A stretch of DNA of 64,000 nucleotides from Metopolophium dirhodum (Eukaryota > Arthropoda > Insecta > Hemiptera > Aphididae). The translations under genes and the position numbers were made by a program. The stretch lies in assembly GCF_019925205.1 (NCBI RefSeq), contig NC_083564.1:9305491-9369490 (forward strand). The letters are read 5' to 3'. The notes beneath the pieces were generated by a model. It saw nothing but the letters and a program-made list of their open reading frames with translations, was not told the origin of the DNA and ran no database searches. Below, in pieces: positions 56,665 to 64,000 of this stretch. Every line of letters starts with the position of its first letter. Within the stretch, counting starts at the first letter, position 1.

Positions 56665-59600
56665 GTATTTGAATCTTATTTACAATTGATTTTCGTTCTT
56701 TGTACTTTTGTTTCGTTCGCTTTTCATCTGACATGATAGCAACAGCTTTAACTGCTGGTGTTTAGTTTAGTTTTTAACAAGTAAAAGGAGAGCCATAGTT
56801 TTTATGTGTTGGCTCAAGTATCACGAGAGGTACTGACACAAAAAATATGAAAAAATAAAAGTAGTATAAAATACAATTTTTGTGGCGTGAAATGCGATCC
56901 GGAGGTCTTTACTCCTCTTTAATTCACATCTGGATGAATGTCACTGAAGGCTTACGTTTAAATCCAATAAACCGAAAATAAGATAGTTCAACAGCTTATT
57001 CGAAGGATAAAAAATATACAATGTCAGTTGTTACACTATATGTTATAATCGATAACATTATAATACAATATAATAATATATTATTATTTTAAAATAACTT
57101 GATGTTAAATGTATAATAACTATTGTACTGCGATATAAGCTCAACTCTCATTAGTCATCACTCATTAATTATGTATATAATAATTTTAACTTTTGTCGGT
57201 TGATTCTAAGAATTTTAATAACAATATTTCAGTTATTATATAAACTATATATTTTGTTACGCTTTACGACATTAATAAAATTGTACTGTATTTCTCAGTA
57301 TGTGGACGAGTGTATATAGTTATATTTTTACATTAAAGTATATGTACTTATATAAAATTCAAATTAACAGTCGTATTTTCAAAATATATTATGTTCAACA
57401 TAATACAAACTTATATTTTGATTTGTCATAATTATTTTCGTTAATATTACAAAGTGAAACAATCAATATCGCTAAAGGACATAATATTATTATATTTTTG
57501 TATTCCTTGTACAAAAGAAAAAGTATGTATGCATCTAAGTAAATTGGACTGCCAACAAACTACCTATTCCCAAAGACGACAGACTACAAAATATAATTAT
57601 TTGTATTGCGTAGCGTATACCATCTTGTAAGTTAAGACAGATGTCGGGTCTGCGATTCTTTTATATTATTATAGAACTCTTAATTCGCAATGCTTTCCTG
57701 AGTGTGTATAAAATGTTGAAAGTGAGCACTTTCCGGAACCTTTGTCTGGCTTCTTGAGACATCATAGTTTAGCGATATCCTTTATAAATAGAATAAGAAA
57801 AGCGATGTAAATAATAATAACATATCATTTCTATAAACCTGCCGATATAACGATGAATGAAAACGCAAAATTAACTTTGCCCTTATAATATCATCAGTGA
57901 AACCAGAGTTCAACCCATGTTTTTTCTCATTTATACATAATAATATTAAATACTAATATTATATAATATTATTAATCTTAGGCGTGTGTGGCTTGGCAAT
58001 TAAATGAATGAACAATAGTTGAACCCAGGCATTTAATCGATGAACGATAGTCGGTATAGTCAATATACTACACATAATGTTATTTGTGCTTAAAATGACT
58101 AAGGAATTACTTCTTAATTATCTTCCAATGGATAGAATACTGATTTATTGATATTTGCCTTGTCTATAGGTACCTAACCTAGCATAAATTAGTCGAACGA
58201 TCCCAAAAGTGCCCTCGGGGTTCTTTAGTCAAAAGTGAACATAAATTGACCATCACCGCTGTGGTCCCGATCCTCATTCGTATAAAATCATTCACTCATA
58301 TATTTGGAAATATCAATGGGTAGGATAAACGGATAAACGATTTATTTCCCTCGAATTGGTTTAATAAAATATAACTAAATAATTGCTAACAAAAATAACT
58401 AGATATCCTTACGTTGTAAAATACAAAAACGAATTTATTTACCTAAGTTATGCATATTATACATTTTTTCTATACTTATTATTTTATTTTATAACAAATG
58501 AGAATTTTATAAACTAATATTTAATTTACTAATCATTAAATTATCAAATTTTGAAATATTTCATTTGAAACGTAATATTAAATTTAAATTTTAAATTATA
58601 TACCTAATACCATTCTATTAAATAATTACAAAAAAAAAATAAATATAAATTCAACAATATTAGTAAAAATATTTTGTATTGATAAATACAAATATAAATA
58701 TATTTATTGATGAATTTAAAAAAAAAATTGTAATATTAATGCATTTATTTAAAAAAAAATAATTATATGGTTCTAAAAGTTTGATTTTATTTGAAATTTA
58801 TATATCATAATATTCTATAATTACAAAAATATATTTTATGTGTGTGTTTTTGACATCATGTTAATAGTAGCGAGTAGAAACTAGAAACTAGAGTGATAAT
58901 AATTTGAATCCATAACTAAATGTGGCATATTCCGCAGTCGCTTTTCAAACGTAACTGTTGGCCAAACCTTTGAATGATGCTCATAATAATAATTCTAATT
59001 ATTGAATAATGGCTTTTACGTCCCTGTCTAATGGAAGTTTGACAATCAGTATTATAAGCCTCTGTTATCGAAATAATTGATTTAAGGTCAGTAAAATTAT
59101 ATTCTAGAGTAATTAACAGACAGTATATATTCTAACATGGACAAAACAAGATAATTATTTAATTCAATTCAATTAAGGTGTAAAATATACCTATGAATAA
59201 ATTAATTTAAAAGGACTTGTTGATAATTAATTACTCATATGTATAATATTATTAAAATAAATAACTTTTTTATAATTTTTCCAATTTTTAGTAAAAGAAA
59301 ATTTAATATATATGCTCTATGCGTATTTCAATTATATTATTATATTTAAGAGCCAAAGGGAACGTTGTATATACTGACGATTTTATGCCATTTTGTGTTT
59401 AATAAGACATATTATATGGTGTAGGTACCCATACCTATACGTTTTTCAATATATTGCAACACAAAACGCAAATGACATTTTCAACTTAAATTGTTATAAA
59501 TTATTATTTTACACCGCGCAATACACATTGTATACACAAATTTTACAAATGGGTTTTTCGTATTGTAGACATTCAGCTGACATTTACCATCTATTTTGCA

Positions 59601-62600
59601 ATAGATAGATAGATAACTATCTAATTATATGAGTGCCTGCACGTGTTCTAATTTATATTTACGAGTGCTAAGAACCGTAGAAATACGTAGAAACTTTGTC
59701 TTTGAATGTTTCAATTCAATTTTTAAAATTACAATTTGTAATACAATGTGTTACCTTCAATAGAGTTACCGAAATAGTGTTAGCATTACTTTGCACACTG
59801 ATTTGGATAAACAGGATTTATAATTATTTTTTTGTTTATGAGTTTCCATCTTTTTTACGTCAAAATTGTACACAGTGTGAAGAATTTTTCAATCTCAACC
59901 GATCAACTGTGTACATTTTTTGAGTTTCCAAACCGATAACGGATGGAATTTATATTTCTCGCTGCCTGTCACTAACAATGTTATTAATAATATATTTTAT
60001 TGGGTAAAATTTTATTATATAATAGATGTAACTATTTTTCAACCAACGCACATTGGCTTAGAGAGCGGCACTGTCGATATTTCAGTTGTTAGATATTATA
60101 CAAAATCGGTTCATTATATACCTACACGAATCATTTTGAACATTTTGAATGGCTAATTCAAGTATGTATATTAGACAAATTAAAATTCTGAAAATATTTT
60201 ACGTATTTTTAAGATTGTATAATTATCTACGTGGTAAAACAGATTTAAACACTTACTATCGCAAAAACCCTTAAGTGTCTCCAATGGGAGGCTTCTTATC
60301 TCCTGTTCACTCAAGCCATGTATCCTCCATCACATACGCTTATTGTAAAATAATAATTACAGATCATGTATTTAATAATAAATGTTAAAAAAAAAATCTA
60401 TCGCAAAAAAACATTGCTTATAGTTCAGACACCCATCATGTACAATACAACACGTTTTTAAATTACTAAACTGTTATTGTTGAAAATATTCCAAAGTAAT
60501 TTTTGCTAGTTGGCAGTCACTCTCAAAACTGGACATTTTGGATCGAGTATTACACTTGTCAATTCATTGATATTTTATTCATCGAAAATGGTTTTCTACT
60601 TAAAACGAAAGACGGACCGAGTTTGGTTACTTGAACTTCAGTGGAAACTAGTTTGACCCAATTTCTCTGCATGAATACCATTTACCAAAGTCAATGTCAA
60701 TAATATTCTAGAATACTTCAAAGAGCATAATATACTGATATAACGTAACTATAATGCAAACAATACATACCGATTTGTAGTTCATCATACTATTATTTTT
60801 ACAGTAAGTTTATTGTTTAAAGATTTTTATATATTGTGTACTCGTAAAAAAAGATAAAATAAGTTTATGTTTAGCATTTGAACGATTGATATGAAACTTT
60901 GGTTAAATAATAAATATTCTAATACTTTTAATACTAACCTCAATATGCATGTTTGCATGATTAAAATCATTTTCCTCTAATAGATAAAAGTTAACTTAGA
61001 ACTATTAATAACGAATTGAAAATTTCTTAGTTTTACACAGTACTTAATTCGTTTATTACCTGAATTAATATAATACTCGTTAAGAGGGCCGTAAATTAAG
61101 TTATCATTTTTTTTTCAATTATCATTAATTGTTATAAGAAGTCAAGTCGAGTCCCTCTTATTTTTAAACTAACGGAGCTAAATGTGATCTGCTGAACGTA
61201 TAATTTGGTATGTTATGCGTTTGTAAGACAGTGAGAACGCATGTGGGTGTAGTGCCCTTTTAATAGTAGTAAGTAGGTAGTTTATCACATTGGTCAACCA
61301 TGTACAATGTAAGAATGTACATTATATAATATAATAATATACTAACAATATGAAGTAAAGGTTTCATATCGTATCCAATATGAAAGTTGATAGAAACACA
61401 GTTAATTTATAGTCATTGTTATTATAATATAATAAAAAGTTGTTGACACCGTTGGTTACACTTTATGAAGTGTTGTCACTTTTAAATTCATATATTTTAT
61501 AATGTTTCACTTTATATACGTATATTAATTAGTTTAATTTACATTTTAATGATTGATGCCATTTCCAAGCTACTTACCTATTTGGTTTATTAAATATTTA
61601 ATTATCAAGGAAGATTTAATTTTGATCAATTACTCTTTTATTAATTTTGTAGAACAAACAAAATAACTATTATATGTATAATAGTATAATATATTATATT
61701 ATGTATTGTCATATTTGAATGAATTATTATTAAGCCGAGTCACTGTAAATCGTGGATTCGAGTAAACAAAAAACGTAGTTGTTATAATAAAGAGGCCAAT
61801 GTTTTTGTTATAAAAATTAAGTTGCCGAAAAATGTCTTTAGTTCAGGGTCAACTTTGTACGTTTATAGGTATAATACTTCAGCATAGAAGTAGTCCTATT
61901 CTAATTATAAATGTATATTAAATAATATTATTTGTTATGTATATTCGCAGTGATCATGACCTCATAATTTTATAGTATAGTCTATAATTTATTATACAGT
62001 TACGATTAAAAATCATACGAAAATAGAATGTAGTAGGTGCATTTTTTACATTTTAGACTCGGGAAATGTTTCCTAAAACAACATGTAAGTCATAACTATG
62101 GATTTCTTATTCAAGCGAAATATAAATAATAATGAGAAAAATTCACACTTCAAACAATAATAATGCGTACAGAAACAATGAATGTAATACGTATTATTAT
62201 ATAGTAGTGAGCATTGTATAAAAAGTGAATATTTGAACGTTTCCATATTTATGTATGTTATGGACATTTTGTCACGATTTAAGCTGAAAATTTGTTTAAA
62301 TCTGTTAGGATACAAAAATAGAGAACTAAAATCACATTAGCTTTGACAAAACATGAGAAAGCCATTAGTCGTGCACCAGCGCCACACACGCATTTAGTGT
62401 AAGTAGGTACACAGCATTGTGCATGTACAATGTTATATGCAATTTCTCTTGCCTCGCTTATTTCCATCGTCAATCCACATCATTTCGTTTTATAATTGCA
62501 ACGTACCTAAGAGTCGGTAAGTTATTGTATTTATAGGACAAAACAGTATTTATGCGAAACGACGGAAGAACTTGCTTACTTACGGAGAGAGCCGTCTTGC

Positions 62601-64000
62601 ATTTAATATTTTCGTTGTAAAATGTTAAGCTAAATAGGCAGCTTATGCGTCCATACTTTATTATAGTTGTCCATTTGTACCCGTTTGTACGTATGGTTTG
62701 CACAGGATTAAAATATATATACTCTTTGAATAAGTCCACTACGTACTTGTGACCCTGTGGATATTATAAAATTCTGTTTGATTGGATGAACTAAGGATTT
62801 TATTTTGTGAAAACGTTTCTTTTACGTTTCGAGGAGCTAATAACCTGTTTTGTTCGATACGCACGATGTTTCTGAGCCCTAGACAATATCTACCTGCACA
62901 CGATTTATCCTTAATATATATTATATATTATGGCTGGTCAGACGCATTACTTGATTTTTAGTACATCAGCGTCGTGTTCTTCGTTAAGTTTTATAATAAA
63001 TAATGTAAATTGAAAACCAATTTTAAATGTTTTTAAATTAGCGCGAATACCTAACCGCATAATTTTTTTTAAATGGAAACTTCAGTAATATTGCGGAGCA
63101 TGTGATTCACGTTCGACTATTGAGTGCTGTTGACATATTTCAAGTTATTTATAATATTCCAGGAAATTCGTAGTAAACTGTTATAGCAGTTTAACTGTAA
63201 ACAACAATTTGTGTTTATATTTTTTGTTTTATGCTAATAGTTACATTGAAATGTATAGTACGATCGTACTAAGTACCTCACTAAATAGAAAATTTAATTA
63301 AATTAACTTTTAAAATAATTTATTATATTTTTTTTTATATGTGCGTACCCACTGTATAAAGAAAAACATACTATTAATTAATTAATTCTTCAATAAAAAT
63401 GAAAAACGCTAGAATATAATATTATTATTTATTTTCGAAGTACTTTTTGACGTGCTCGTTTAATAACTAATATACTGTATTTTTCAATCATATATTACGA
63501 ATAAAGATATTTATGATATTTATGATAGTTACAATCAATACAAATATAATGCATGTAGATAATTTAAAATTTGAATAATCAATATATGGGACCCCGAAAT
63601 CATTAGTTACTATTGTATTCCAAGTATCCATGTAATAATATAATATTATAGTCACAAAGCAATTACAAAATATTATAAGTTCATAAGATTTAACTTGCAC
63701 ACAGGGTTGAGTAAAAAAATGTCCACATCGTAGTAACCACCGTTACCTCTATAGAAACGTAGAGCTATTATAATTTTCCCTGTAGATAATATACAATCTG
63801 TAGGTGTAGAATAAGTAAATAAGTTACGACTGTTGTGAGTTATAATATAGTAGTACCTACCTATTATACATATTATTATAATATCAGCGTGAACGGTTTG
63901 AGTAAGAAGCCATCCATTGTAGAGCGACACTTGGTTGTGATACCTATTGTAAGTTTGAAATTGAAATACCAACCTACGTTAAAAGTTAAGGTAAATATTA
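56665..64000 (+). other. Second intron of the DIP-like gene (incomplete)
   Basis: Starts GTATTT; no acceptor with Ig-like sequence follows before 64000. AT-rich. Except for the MITE at 61080-61262 nothing is identified. Short ORFs between 59393-60156 and 62073-62739 are without family features. Confidence 0.55.
61080..61262. mobile_element. MITE copy 2, related to 33174-33583
   Basis: The right part TTTTTAAACTAACGGAGCTAA, then TGTGATCTGCTG, TTTGTAAGACAGTGAGAACG and ATGTGGGTGTAGTGCCC parallels 33488-33578. The left arm is shortened: it begins TTAAGAGGGCCGTAAA. Copies differ widely, so this is an old family. Confidence 0.68.

Noticed and set aside
59393..60156. Cluster of three short + strand ORFs
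   Set aside because: AT-rich random open frames in an intron, without motifs or splice-consistent joins.

Overview
The window looks like nuclear DNA of an insect, most likely an aphid. It is strongly AT-rich, full of TAGGTACCTA-type strings, has small exons with GT/AG boundaries in long introns, and carries many degenerate transposons. No bacterial operons, rRNA genes, functional tRNA genes or CRISPR arrays were seen. The aphid call is inference from composition and repeat style, not from a marker gene.

Only two host genes are supported. At the left edge (364-2174, + strand) are the last five coding exons of a multiple inositol polyphosphate phosphatase (MINPP1-like) gene; its 5' exons lie outside the window. 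From about 28 kb to the right edge is the start of an immunoglobulin-superfamily cell-surface gene, best matched to the Dpr-interacting-protein (DIP)/lachesin group. A signal-peptide exon (28277-28349) and the first Ig-domain exon (56555-56664) are separated by an intron of about 28.2 kb, and the rest of the gene lies beyond 64000.

Between them is a transposon-rich stretch. It holds a hAT remnant with an unexpected CENP-B-type helix-turn-helix piece inside a MINPP1 intron, an inverted-repeat element with an ATCGATTCCGCCA motif and a FLYWCH zinc-finger remnant, several copies of a dispersed repeat (ends marked by GATTCTGAGCGAA and its complement), a short MITE at 6295-6557, and a hAT element with TSDs and a recognisable but broken transposase (12780-14022).

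The centrepiece is 16.4-25.3 kb: two Jockey-clade non-LTR retrotransposons, head to tail on the minus strand, each with two uninterrupted ORFs (gag-like with three zinc knuckles; endonuclease plus reverse transcriptase). They differ clearly in sequence yet share the last ~50 bp of their 3' UTR, a CAAAG-type tail, 5' UTR monomers of ~70 bp, a 5' hairpin and an 8-nt ORF1/ORF2 overlap. The same 12-mer GTTGATTTATCG sits at all three junctions, so the second element apparently used the same target as the first. Both split a GC-rich block of about 1.3 kb with promoter-like signals that may be a solo LTR or a gene 5' region.

The DIP-like introns are AT-rich with further transposon debris: a 520-bp foldback element, two relatives of one inverted-repeat MITE, a decayed non-LTR gag, a hAT remnant whose zinc finger is interrupted by a tRNA-derived SINE with a perfect 12-bp TSD, and a tiny pogo/Tigger-like MITE. 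Some GC-richer intronic islands have no assigned function.
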